From the IMG/VR virus record IMGVR_UViG_3300031658_000139, positions 1-23,104 of that record: 23,104 nt of DNA. One strand, written 5' to 3'. Below are positions 9,301 to 18,497 of this stretch, one piece after another. Under the pieces are notes generated by a model. That model was not told the origin of the DNA. It saw only the letters and a list, made by a program, of their open reading frames with translations, and did not search any database. Source of the DNA: a virus. The translations under genes were made by a program, and so were the position numbers. The stretch's first letter is position 1. The number at the start of each line of letters is the position of its first letter.

Positions 9301-12300
9301 GAAGACAAGACATTATAGAAGCAAGCGACGCTATACGAGAAGATGACCCCAGGTTAGGGGAGGCTTCAGTAAGGCGTTTAGCTGAAGGGGTAGCCGACGA
9401 GAAGGCTAAAGCACGAGCACAGAAATTAAAAGATACGAATAAAGTTAGCAAAGAAGACTTTAAAGAAGTAGAAGATTCACAACTAGATTTTAGTAAAAAT
9501 AGCCCTATTACCGAGTTAATAGAGGAGATAGGTAAGCATTTAGCTGTAATGATTGACATTAATAGTGATGACGCGAATGTGCGTATTCTGGAAAATGGGG
9601 AAGCAGGCATTCCGAAATATGATGCAATATTTGCTGTAGCTAGAGAGGCCTTTGATGGGTTGAACGATGCTTTGTTTAATCTATTGGGGCAAGTAGAGGA
9701 AGCACGCCCTAAAGACGTACCTCTCTTAGAGGCTAGGCGTAAAGCTATTAGAGTTGCCGATGATGAATTCTTAAACCAAAGCGCGGGCCAAATAATAACA
9801 TTAGCGAGAGAAGTGCTTACTTTAGTTAATGCTATCAAAAAAGGAAAAGCCAATAAAACCAATGAGAGAATAGCTCCTGAATCTGGTATTACTAAAATCA
9901 AAAAAGATTTTAAACTAACACTACGAGATAGCAAGGGGCGTGCTCATTTAGCTAAAGATCAACTGAAAGCAAATAAGGCTACTGTCTTCATTGGTGCGGG
10001 GGTAGAAGGCTCTGCTACTGCCCAATATGCTAAGGATGCTAAAGCAGCAAAGATACCTGTTAACCCAGATACTATTACGGCAGATGATGTTGTGTTTATT
10101 TCTGCTAATGGTGTTCGTAAGGGTAGAGTTGCCCCTAATACTGATCGTATAGATATAGCTATTGCTGCTGGAGCTACTATCATTACAGATACTGAAACAC
10201 ATAGAAATAAGGTAGTCGGAGGTAGAGCATTTAATATAGGGGAACAGGAAGTAGCTGATCACCTTAATAATCAAGGTTACAAGGAAGATAACGGAACAGG
10301 TGTGTGGACTCCAGTTGTGGAGCCTACAACAGATGCAAATACCGTTGTAGAGGATGAAGTATCAACTGAGACTCCACAGGAGGTGCAAGGGTTCGCTGTT
10401 TTACAGGCGGAAAGGACCGCTAAAGGTGTTGCTCCTAAGGCTTACGATAAACGTAACCTTATAGCTGATTTCTTTAAGCAAGTACTTAATAGAGAAGGGG
10501 ATACTACTTTACGTCCATTGGTAGCTGTTAAGGACTTCTTAGCTCCTAAATTAAAGTTCAGTGGGATACTAGAATTCTTACCTCAAGGTAAGCTTAAAGA
10601 GGAGCAGAAGGGATTTATTCAGCTATTTAAGAATCTACACCTTAGTCCGAATACCAAGGACCTTATCACAAAAGAGAATATGTCTTGGGAAGCAATCATT
10701 ACAAGGAATCTCTTCAAGAAAGACAAGAACAAGAATGACTCAGACTTCTATCACAGAGACTTACTACAATTCTTAATTACAAGAGCAGAGGATGGCAACC
10801 CTGATATAGAGCAAAATGCTAAGACAGCAATAGCATATGCTGCATTTAACTGGCTTACATCTGCAGCTGCAGGTCCACGAGTTAATGGGGCTAGAGAGGT
10901 TAACGCTCTACTTGGTAGACGTAGTGACACTCCTGTCAGTAGGAAAGAGATGGCAATACTTGGTTCTGTTGGTTCTCTTCAAAGTACTATAGTCAATTCA
11001 ATGGGGATGCCCGCAGTACAGGCATTAGGATTCAAGGCGAATAAAGATACTCCTGTAAATTTACCAGGACAATTGGAATCAGCATTTGGTGGACAAGTAT
11101 TTAAATTACTACATGATATCGGTGTAGTAGAGACTACTAGAGTTGAGAGCCAAGTAATGTCTGCACTTCGAGCTGAAACAGACAAGTTTGGTAATCTCAT
11201 TCCTATTGACCCAAGAGATGAATCTTTTCAAACTTTTGTTAGATTAGTACAAGTTCCTCAGAAAATAGGAGCTAATAAACTTTCTCCTAAAGCTGAGGAA
11301 ATTCTTGCTGCGGGTAAAGGTACTCAAGGTATTTTAGATAAGCTATTCTCAGTGGATTCTGGATTGAAGGCCCCAACTAGTGAGCCTGTTTCATTTGCCC
11401 AAGAAGATATAAGAGGACAAAAAGTTCCTGAGGTTGCTAAGGCTATATTAGAAGCAGAGAATGCTACTCCTAGTTTCTTAGATCCTGCGGTATTGCAACT
11501 TATTAGTATTATTGATAGAGCTAACCTTAGTAAGATATTAGGCAGAAAGAGTACTGCTAAACAACATGGCGCTCTTATCCCTGGTATAGACGCCAATAAT
11601 GACGCTATAGAGCGTTCTATTGATAATCTAACTAACTACGTTAGTGAGATGTTTACTGACGGTGTGCCTGACGTGTTACAGGCTATCTTCTTCAGTCATA
11701 AGATGCAGGTCACTCAACGTGTAGGTATTGAAACTACACAGATTAACCCTCAGTCAGATAAGTTCCACCGATTTGCTTTAGTACGAGAAAAGTGGAAGAC
11801 AGAGATCACTAAGGATAATCTTGATGCTTTCTTGTTAGTTGCAGGTGAGGGGCTTGGGGTCAAAATTGATAAACAGGATAATTCTAAATCTGTTGAAGAA
11901 ATAAGAGACATCATCTTTTCTAAGGATATAAAAGCTGGTGTGACCGCGCTTGTTTTCATGCTAAATAATCCTGACGTTACTACTATGAGTGATGCTCATC
12001 AAGCGGCTGTGCTTAAAGCAGTAGAAGGGGGCAAAGAGAAGACCCATTCATTATCCGCACTAATGGCATTAGCTAAGTTCCAGATAGCTAGGAAAGAGGC
12101 TCAGGATGCTGGTGATGATACTCAATGGAAGTTCTCTACTCAACTGATGGGAGAAGTGGATGGAGGGAATAATGGAGTAATGTTGTCTCACCTTGCTCTC
12201 GGTGCAGCTTCTCCTAGTAAATCGAAGACAGCAGTACAGAATTTATTCACCTTATTAAATAAAGGTGGCTTCTTTGAAAATAGTGATGCACAGGAGGATA

Positions 12301-15300
12301 GCCAATTTAATCTATGGCGTTCCCGTGCAGGTAATCTTGATCTGTATGAATCCACTGCGGCTAATATCATCAAGAGTATTAATAGCCTGACCCTTACTGG
12401 TATATTTTCTAAGGATGGGGGAACTCAATTAGTTTCTCCTAAAAATTTAAAATTAGCAGTAGATAGCATCTATTACTTTACTGGTGAGTTAAAGGGTGAG
12501 GATATAAATGGAAACCCTGTTGTAAATAAAACAGGACGGGATATTACCAAGACTCCAGTACTTGCACTAGCATTTGGTTCCTCTACTAGGAAAGCTGTAG
12601 AGGGTATGGCTGAAGACTACATTACAGCTATCTATAAGAAGATTGCGGATATTGGTTTGGAGGGTTTGAAGGATGACAATAAGGGGTCACAGAAGGATGT
12701 CTTAATCACTAACCTCAATACCATGTTAAAACGTGGGGGGGCTTCTCATGGAATAAATTTTAAGAAGATTACCTCTGCACAATTAATGGGATCTAAAGTA
12801 GGTACAGGAAAGCGTCAAATTGCTCTTACTGAGGAGCAAATAGTAGCCCTGAAGAAAGGCTTTATTGATACCTTTGGTGTAGCTGTAGAGAGCACATTAG
12901 AGGCTGACTTTGCTCCTCTTATTGAACAACGGAAGCAAGTTAACACGGGTACTCAAGTGACGCATGCTGTATTTTCATCAATAGAGACTGCCTTAATCCA
13001 AGAGTTCAAAGAGGCTGCTATGGATGCTTCTGTAGATCCCGATCCTACAAATACGCACGCAAAGCTTCCCTTCAGAATAGAGAAAGGGGTACGGGTTCCA
13101 TTACATGATCTAACTTCAGAACAATTTACTACCATACGTGAGAAATTGAAGGCCTTTAGCCCTCATGTGGCTACCCATATGACTAATTTAGGGGGCAAGG
13201 ATGCTCCAATAGACCAAGGCATATTAATATCTAAACAGGAAAGTAAACTCAGCAAAAATTCTACGTATGAAGATAAGTCCTCTTATAGTGTCCCCTTCAG
13301 GGGAACAGGTAAGAGGAGCATAACTGTTAAAGGGAATGAAACAACTACTGCTGATCCTGGTGTACGTATGGTTCCTCTACTTACACATTCAATGGAAGTT
13401 GCTACATTACTCGCTTCTTTAAATGCAGAAATTCAACAGTTGAATGTATTCGATGCTGTAGGCGCTGGTGTAGGCCAATTGAAGGAAGCAGCACAACGTA
13501 TTAATGCGTCATTATTTAATGTAATGTTAAATTACTCTCCTGCTGAGGAAGTCTATACCACATTCACTCGTACCCTCCGTGGGTACGAAACCATGCCTGA
13601 GGTAGGTAATTTACCTGATGCTGCTCTTGAGAATCTTGTCGATTCATTAGAAGACATGGCAGATAAGGGCAAAAATGATCCTACAGTTCCTGCGTTTGAT
13701 ACAGGAATGCTGTTTAAACTGGTTCAGAATATGAAGAGCACAGCTTTTAAAGCTGACACAGTAAAACTTGATACCTTAGCCCAATCTAAATCCTTTGACC
13801 AATACGCGTTTGAAGGGGGTAATTATAAGGTTACATCTGCTGATCGTAAGGCTGCTGTTGATAAGAAGGCCGAGCTAACTGACTCAATTGACGCGGAGAC
13901 AGTTAAAGCATTGAAGTTAATTCAAGCTGAATTGGCTCCTATCATTACTAAGAGAATTGCTGAGAAGGCTGCTGCTAAGAGAGCTAAAACCACGGCCTCT
14001 AAGAAGAAGGCTGCACCTAAAGCTAAGAAGCAGACTCCTCCAGTAGTGAAAACTGATTTTGGCTTAATAGGAAAATCTAGTACTTCTTCAGATTCTGAGT
14101 TAGTAACCTTCTTTGAGAAGAACCCAGATACTACAGCTAAACGAGTTATTGAAGGGCTAGAGCGTAAATACGGCAAGGGGTCTACATTACCTAATGCGGC
14201 ATTTAATCTTCAATTACTAAAGGTATTAAAACGCGCTATTGCCCCCGATTTTAAAATTAAATATATAACTAAAACTACACAGACGAGTGAGATCCTAGGG
14301 GAGCGAGTACTTAATGCTAGAGCCTGGTTTGCTAGTAGTTTAACTGATGAAGGTATATATATCCTTGGTTCAGATTTTGTTGATTCTGCAGTGCGCCCAG
14401 AAGTTATATTGCATGAGTTAGTTCATGCCGCTGTACATACTCAAATTACTAAATCTAAGCCAGGTAAGAGAACAGAAGCGCACATTGCCTCTCTTAAAGG
14501 GATATTGACTGCAGCACAAAAGCATATAAAAACAACTCCAGAACTAGAAGAGAAATTCTCTAAACTTATTGGTACTGACGATGCGGCTAGGAACTTAGAA
14601 GAGTTAGTTGCCTGGGGGATGACTAACCGTACTTTCCAAGTTGAGGTGTTAGGTAAATTAGATGTAGGGGTTAAAGTTAAATCAGGGCTAGAGAAATTTA
14701 TTGATTTAATCACTAATCTCCTTTTCCAGATTACACCAAAAGCATCATCTAATAGTATGGCTACATTAATAAATGATGTAACCAGTATTATCGAGTTAGG
14801 GGGTGTAGCAAGGAAGGCGGCTAAGAAACGACAAGAACAAAAGAATACGGTAGCAGAGGGCGAAGTAGTTACGCGTTCTATGGCAGCACAAACGGCGCCA
14901 ATGGAAGCCATCGATAACTACACTGCACTAGAAATATTCGATGCTATGGATAACCGTGCCTTAGATCGTGTAACGCAGAATAGACTACGTAGCGTACTGA
15001 CTGACATAGTAGAGACGTTACATGGTCCATTTGGTGCGTTTAAAGAGAGTATGCGTAAGGATGAAGCAACGAATCCTTTAGCTGTTTGGCTTAAAGCATT
15101 AGATGAAGGTAAGGCTCCTTTCGTTAGTAGTATTTTAGCTTCTGGTTTCACAGGTAGTAATCAACAAGATTTCGTTATGGAACAGGTTGAAGTTACCATG
15201 CGTGCTGCCTTATCAGATAAAGCAATAACTACTACTACGGTACATCGTGAGCTAACTAAATTATTTGATGAGACCCGTAAGCGTCTTAAGCCAGTGGATT

Positions 15301-18300
15301 TCTTAGGAGGAGCGTTTCCTACTAATACCTTAGAAGAGGCTACAGCTTTATATGATTTCGTATTTACGATAGCTCCCGGTACAGATAAGCGTTCAGATCA
15401 CCTATCCCGATTTGCTGCATTAGGTTTAGGGCATAAAGGGGTTAATCGTTTACTACAGGTGAAGACTAAGATTTCAGATAAAGCAGAAGCTAAGACTTTT
15501 ATTGAAAAGTTAGAAGGATTATTTACTGAGGTACTAGAATTTTTCCAACGTAGAATTACTGGAACCTATGCAGGTCAAGCTGCTGATTTCAAGTTAGAGT
15601 CTCTTGTAGGGCAATTGGTTAGTATTGAGGCTAAACGCCGACATACCCTTAAACGCAAACAATCACAGAATAGAGCGTATTTAGTACCTGTAGAGGAGGC
15701 AATTAAGGAAGGGGTTGATGCTGCACTGAAGAAGACCGTAGAAGCTCTTAAACACCCTCTAATAAGCGAGAAAGCTCATGTATTCATACGAGCACCAGCA
15801 GCAGTATTAAGTCTTGCTGCAGGGAGGCATTTAGATACCTTCTTAGACACTATGGGTGTCATGCGGGATAAGACGTATGAGGGACAATTGGGTATTGCTG
15901 CAGGATTACTTAATAACATTAAGGGCCCTGTTGAAGCATTCAGTATGTTGCTCCGTATGCGCACATTGAGTGAACAAGAACAAGTAAGTCATAGTAATAC
16001 ACTAGCTAAACAGGCTATGGGTGCCTTCATTAATAAGGGTAGAGACCTAGACGCGGAAACCAAGAAAGCAATCACTAGAGTGTTTATGCGTACTGGTTTA
16101 CATTCTCTAACAGAGCGTATGTCTCTAACTGAGATAGAGAACTTACTAGATAACCCTACCGCAATAGAAGCAGAGATTGCTAAACTTGAGACTGAGCTAG
16201 ATGTGTTTGGTGCAGCTACTAGGGAACAGTTTACTGATGATGCGAATGCTTTAGGTTATTCAGTAGTCACTAGCATTGCTCGTGTGGCAAATCTGAAGAA
16301 TAATACACACCAGATAGTGAACCAGATTGGGCTTACAAAGAACCTTACTGTTGCAGAGAAGAAAGCAGCAGCTCTAGTTGTGGATCCTTTAATTGCTCTG
16401 TATGCATTACGTTATTCAACAGGAACAACTCTAGTTGATAACAAAGTAGTTACCATAGCCTCATTAGCTAAGAAAGTTATGCAAACAGAGAATGCTCGTG
16501 GAGAGACTGTTGGTAATGGTATAGCTTTCGTCCTCCTCACTTCTAAGCAGTTACAGAAGGAAGCTCAAGCTAAATTGTTTAAGGGGGATCCTGCGTTAAT
16601 GATGCATGGTTACACCCCTGAGATATATAACCCACATACATCATTATTATCGGCTAATGAAACAGCGGGTAAAGAATTAGAGTATTTAAATTACACTAAG
16701 GGAAGTTTATTACCAAAAGATCCTTCTGATCCTAATGGGGAAGATAAACATATTTATGTGTTATCAGATGGTGGTATGGCACCACAGATTACAGGAGTTG
16801 TAGGTTACGGAAGCCAACAAGCTAAAGGTACTCAAGTAGGTATTGAGCATTTGGGTATAAACGCTACAGGCGGAGCACATAATGCAAGTGCTGTAGCAGC
16901 GGTTAACGCTCATCGTGCTAAATTACGAAATACCACTACTAACCCAAGTCGTGACTTATCTAAGGAGACAGGTAACTACATGGCTCCTATATATAATACG
17001 GCGGGCGTAGCAGTAGGTTGGCGTCACCTAATGGCTGAGAGTACAAAGGATGTCTTACTAGAACGCAATAATGATTTCTCTAAATTATTAGGTGCAGCAG
17101 GAGGCAGTATTTTAGGTAAGCCAGCCACTGTTGTTGATAACAAGAGAGCGTTCATAGCTATGCGTGAACAGTTTGAGTCTGAATTTGCTACTAGAGGTGC
17201 TTCTTATATTACAGTTGGCCCTAAGAGTGATGACCCTGAGCTACGTGCTATCTACGCTAGGTTGCCTGGAGAGACCAAGAAAGACATAAAGGAAATCTGG
17301 GGTGGTGACAGTGTAATGGTAAGGAAGGATTCTTTAGATATCCTCTTTGGGTACCGTAAGGTGTCTGCTGCTGACCCATTTAGACGATCAGTTACTGAGC
17401 GTACGAGGCTTAAGCTTCTTGGTTTAGACCATGGTATAAAAGATGTAAAAAGTATTAATGCAGCTCAGAAATTACTTATCGGTATTGTAGAGGCAGTGGT
17501 TAAGTCTTACGCACGCACCACAAAAGGAATGACGGAAGAGCAAGCAGAGAACTATTCCAAACGTATCGCAGCATATGTAGCGAAAGCAGAGAACATATGG
17601 CAAGGGGTAGTCACTGAGATTAAAGACATAATTGTAGTAAAGTCAGGAATCGTACTTGCTGGTAACATATTTGCTAACTTTACAATGCTCCATTTACAGG
17701 GCGTCTCTTGGTCTGACATGGTTAAGCACACCTTGGTGGCATTTAAAGGTGCAGCGCAACACAGAGCTGATAGCGTAGAATTAGATCAGCTACAGACCCA
17801 ACTTGCTACAGGTTACACACTAGGTCAGGATGTTGAGATTAAGAGACGCATCAAAGTTCTTGAGTCTGCAATAATTAATAACCCAGTTAATGTGTTAATT
17901 TCTGAAGCTGGCTTGATGCCTACCATTGTTGAGGACGTTGATATGAGTGAAGATATCTACTCATTCAAAGGTGCTCTAGCTAGGAAAATAGATAAGGTAT
18001 CAGATAAGTTACCAGCAGGTGTTGTAAGTGCAGCCAGAACGCTCTATATGACCCGTGACGGGAAGATGTACAAAGGGTTGGCACACTTGACTCAAATGTC
18101 TGATTTCGTTGCTAGGTACGCTCTATACCAGCACCAAACCACACGTAAGAAAGATCCTCTTGAGCATGATGAAGCAGTTCAGCGTGCAAGTGATGCTTTT
18201 GTTAATTACGATATCCCACTACACCGTGGTATGCAGTACAGTGATGATATGGGGTTCACCTTGTTTACTAAGTACTTTATTAATATTCAAAGGGAATTAA

Positions 18301-18497
18301 TGAGAGTGTCTAAGGAAAATCCTGGAAGAGTGTTTACAATGATTTTATTAAATCAATTTATGAACCTAGGACCCATCGTATTAGATAGTTCTGTGTTCAG
18401 TGGTTCCGGCAGTCCTTTCCGCCCTGGTGCTTTAGATTACCCTTATGTGTTAGATGAACTAGCCACGATAAGTACTACGTTAGCAGTAATCAAATAA
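6342..18497 (+). CDS. Giant virion RNA polymerase (N4 vRNAP-like) with extra domains
   Basis: The protein has 4,051 residues, against about 3,500 for N4 gp50. It is the phage-encapsidated, T7-family RNA polymerase that is injected and transcribes early genes. Residues about 205-405 hold Gly/Ala-rich membrane-like segments. Residues about 1203-1325 form a Rossmann-like domain (FIGAGVEGSATAQYA). The polymerase spans about 1350-2480: INPQSDKFHR (1801-1810, compare T7 NPQ), motif A with D1940 (EVDGGNNG), motif B with R2066, K2070, F2078 and G2079, the T7-like helix LLTHSMEVATLL, and motif C with D2371 (NVFDAVGAG). The R-x3-K-x7-F-G spacing equals that of N4 R666/K670/Y678. A Lys/Ala-rich linker follows at about 2542-2566, then a metalloprotease with HELVH at 2691-2695. 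The last 500 residues (LTQMSDFVARYALYQH) resemble C-termini of other giant phage proteins; in N4 the C-terminal domain is needed for packaging. The start has only a weak Shine-Dalgarno. The TAA stop lies within the terminator stem. Confidence 0.92.
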   Translation: MANPFDIDQILASRQAEAEATLPGKLENVSAITQGKLQRLSEFAVGADQRNAQRAAEREATKASLVGQLGLTPGSFTGNVVNVGASLASGASRFIGGIAALPDSAASNLFLQNVTNQEGEAIRRQQGGTATPADLALINHRPDESSLTVLEKFQASKSSRDSSIATNEAFNLTGLVEQTNREDFVADIGRNFDPDFGAVKEGLASISEGDVLSGAASLAKGVGNLIATAGSAILTNPAAIAEQVVENIPQIAVGAFGPVGIGVMTAGNIGFAMDIFQQGIVERTKANDGVEPTLEERSEMGKFAVAHVLSETVGDFITLGAAGALTDAVKNGIRKNFLNSVKNIGKAGAEGFVGEAPTEGAQTFFEGKILGEDASAKDIYVGSVIGGASGAGLAGGGRALTEAAIAATTSASEPKADAPDAPVTASQTEAIDSGNVDALTDPLTESYAPRAAIQALHGNSSKEGATQETKDANIVKANQIVTGLDDRIDYLQRIIKSPDAAQKDIDALNLEQETEDDPATKVLRQTIIDSSIAQRQAIIDNPPSKANTDNTTAEIAKLEGLRGPAVAARDILEQTTGITPTDVDTLVQEVDTPTPKVSPNRAKALAAARSIVEADDVGDKVHLTARRANSILRALDQATKDTDKPAQAIDRIREYLKDIPESSTTETTPEQTAQNADRVVTLAMASPDKISDAQLKQLANNESNTLTTPQRALLRELSAARIALNALQGVKGVNTDIINGHATDANNRGIKQYNAAAAKALTTGNKAALEAEILLLSKFVKSHTSKDAAVKAAFQTVNNNKNRISEVQVHAKDGGFFVAEVPFTDIVKEGEETITVKAQIAKNGGLVIEAKSRNIVPAIGKEAVALTRALSAMKAARDFRFNTPINEEADARNASAAESQNDVPPTPAEETAAAREDATGQDTGKVSKAAFKEVTATGKAKVKGEALKEVREEDAPLTSADLGFDGSPIVEDPTLPRDLLAEEAQNRRQDIIEASDAIREDDPRLGEASVRRLAEGVADEKAKARAQKLKDTNKVSKEDFKEVEDSQLDFSKNSPITELIEEIGKHLAVMIDINSDDANVRILENGEAGIPKYDAIFAVAREAFDGLNDALFNLLGQVEEARPKDVPLLEARRKAIRVADDEFLNQSAGQIITLAREVLTLVNAIKKGKANKTNERIAPESGITKIKKDFKLTLRDSKGRAHLAKDQLKANKATVFIGAGVEGSATAQYAKDAKAAKIPVNPDTITADDVVFISANGVRKGRVAPNTDRIDIAIAAGATIITDTETHRNKVVGGRAFNIGEQEVADHLNNQGYKEDNGTGVWTPVVEPTTDANTVVEDEVSTETPQEVQGFAVLQAERTAKGVAPKAYDKRNLIADFFKQVLNREGDTTLRPLVAVKDFLAPKLKFSGILEFLPQGKLKEEQKGFIQLFKNLHLSPNTKDLITKENMSWEAIITRNLFKKDKNKNDSDFYHRDLLQFLITRAEDGNPDIEQNAKTAIAYAAFNWLTSAAAGPRVNGAREVNALLGRRSDTPVSRKEMAILGSVGSLQSTIVNSMGMPAVQALGFKANKDTPVNLPGQLESAFGGQVFKLLHDIGVVETTRVESQVMSALRAETDKFGNLIPIDPRDESFQTFVRLVQVPQKIGANKLSPKAEEILAAGKGTQGILDKLFSVDSGLKAPTSEPVSFAQEDIRGQKVPEVAKAILEAENATPSFLDPAVLQLISIIDRANLSKILGRKSTAKQHGALIPGIDANNDAIERSIDNLTNYVSEMFTDGVPDVLQAIFFSHKMQVTQRVGIETTQINPQSDKFHRFALVREKWKTEITKDNLDAFLLVAGEGLGVKIDKQDNSKSVEEIRDIIFSKDIKAGVTALVFMLNNPDVTTMSDAHQAAVLKAVEGGKEKTHSLSALMALAKFQIARKEAQDAGDDTQWKFSTQLMGEVDGGNNGVMLSHLALGAASPSKSKTAVQNLFTLLNKGGFFENSDAQEDSQFNLWRSRAGNLDLYESTAANIIKSINSLTLTGIFSKDGGTQLVSPKNLKLAVDSIYYFTGELKGEDINGNPVVNKTGRDITKTPVLALAFGSSTRKAVEGMAEDYITAIYKKIADIGLEGLKDDNKGSQKDVLITNLNTMLKRGGASHGINFKKITSAQLMGSKVGTGKRQIALTEEQIVALKKGFIDTFGVAVESTLEADFAPLIEQRKQVNTGTQVTHAVFSSIETALIQEFKEAAMDASVDPDPTNTHAKLPFRIEKGVRVPLHDLTSEQFTTIREKLKAFSPHVATHMTNLGGKDAPIDQGILISKQESKLSKNSTYEDKSSYSVPFRGTGKRSITVKGNETTTADPGVRMVPLLTHSMEVATLLASLNAEIQQLNVFDAVGAGVGQLKEAAQRINASLFNVMLNYSPAEEVYTTFTRTLRGYETMPEVGNLPDAALENLVDSLEDMADKGKNDPTVPAFDTGMLFKLVQNMKSTAFKADTVKLDTLAQSKSFDQYAFEGGNYKVTSADRKAAVDKKAELTDSIDAETVKALKLIQAELAPIITKRIAEKAAAKRAKTTASKKKAAPKAKKQTPPVVKTDFGLIGKSSTSSDSELVTFFEKNPDTTAKRVIEGLERKYGKGSTLPNAAFNLQLLKVLKRAIAPDFKIKYITKTTQTSEILGERVLNARAWFASSLTDEGIYILGSDFVDSAVRPEVILHELVHAAVHTQITKSKPGKRTEAHIASLKGILTAAQKHIKTTPELEEKFSKLIGTDDAARNLEELVAWGMTNRTFQVEVLGKLDVGVKVKSGLEKFIDLITNLLFQITPKASSNSMATLINDVTSIIELGGVARKAAKKRQEQKNTVAEGEVVTRSMAAQTAPMEAIDNYTALEIFDAMDNRALDRVTQNRLRSVLTDIVETLHGPFGAFKESMRKDEATNPLAVWLKALDEGKAPFVSSILASGFTGSNQQDFVMEQVEVTMRAALSDKAITTTTVHRELTKLFDETRKRLKPVDFLGGAFPTNTLEEATALYDFVFTIAPGTDKRSDHLSRFAALGLGHKGVNRLLQVKTKISDKAEAKTFIEKLEGLFTEVLEFFQRRITGTYAGQAADFKLESLVGQLVSIEAKRRHTLKRKQSQNRAYLVPVEEAIKEGVDAALKKTVEALKHPLISEKAHVFIRAPAAVLSLAAGRHLDTFLDTMGVMRDKTYEGQLGIAAGLLNNIKGPVEAFSMLLRMRTLSEQEQVSHSNTLAKQAMGAFINKGRDLDAETKKAITRVFMRTGLHSLTERMSLTEIENLLDNPTAIEAEIAKLETELDVFGAATREQFTDDANALGYSVVTSIARVANLKNNTHQIVNQIGLTKNLTVAEKKAAALVVDPLIALYALRYSTGTTLVDNKVVTIASLAKKVMQTENARGETVGNGIAFVLLTSKQLQKEAQAKLFKGDPALMMHGYTPEIYNPHTSLLSANETAGKELEYLNYTKGSLLPKDPSDPNGEDKHIYVLSDGGMAPQITGVVGYGSQQAKGTQVGIEHLGINATGGAHNASAVAAVNAHRAKLRNTTTNPSRDLSKETGNYMAPIYNTAGVAVGWRHLMAESTKDVLLERNNDFSKLLGAAGGSILGKPATVVDNKRAFIAMREQFESEFATRGASYITVGPKSDDPELRAIYARLPGETKKDIKEIWGGDSVMVRKDSLDILFGYRKVSAADPFRRSVTERTRLKLLGLDHGIKDVKSINAAQKLLIGIVEAVVKSYARTTKGMTEEQAENYSKRIAAYVAKAENIWQGVVTEIKDIIVVKSGIVLAGNIFANFTMLHLQGVSWSDMVKHTLVAFKGAAQHRADSVELDQLQTQLATGYTLGQDVEIKRRIKVLESAIINNPVNVLISEAGLMPTIVEDVDMSEDIYSFKGALARKIDKVSDKLPAGVVSAARTLYMTRDGKMYKGLAHLTQMSDFVARYALYQHQTTRKKDPLEHDEAVQRASDAFVNYDIPLHRGMQYSDDMGFTLFTKYFINIQRELMRVSKENPGRVFTMILLNQFMNLGPIVLDSSVFSGSGSPFRPGALDYPYVLDELATISTTLAVIK

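Noticed and set aside
6758-18300. Many open frames of 60-213 codons on the minus strand (and a few on +) across the giant gene, such as 9293-9934 and 7940-8440 on the minus strand
   Set aside because: They lie fully inside a gene with clear motifs and lack good ribosome-binding sites. Their Ser/Ala/Leu-rich composition is the antisense image of Ala-, Glu- and Lys-rich codons.
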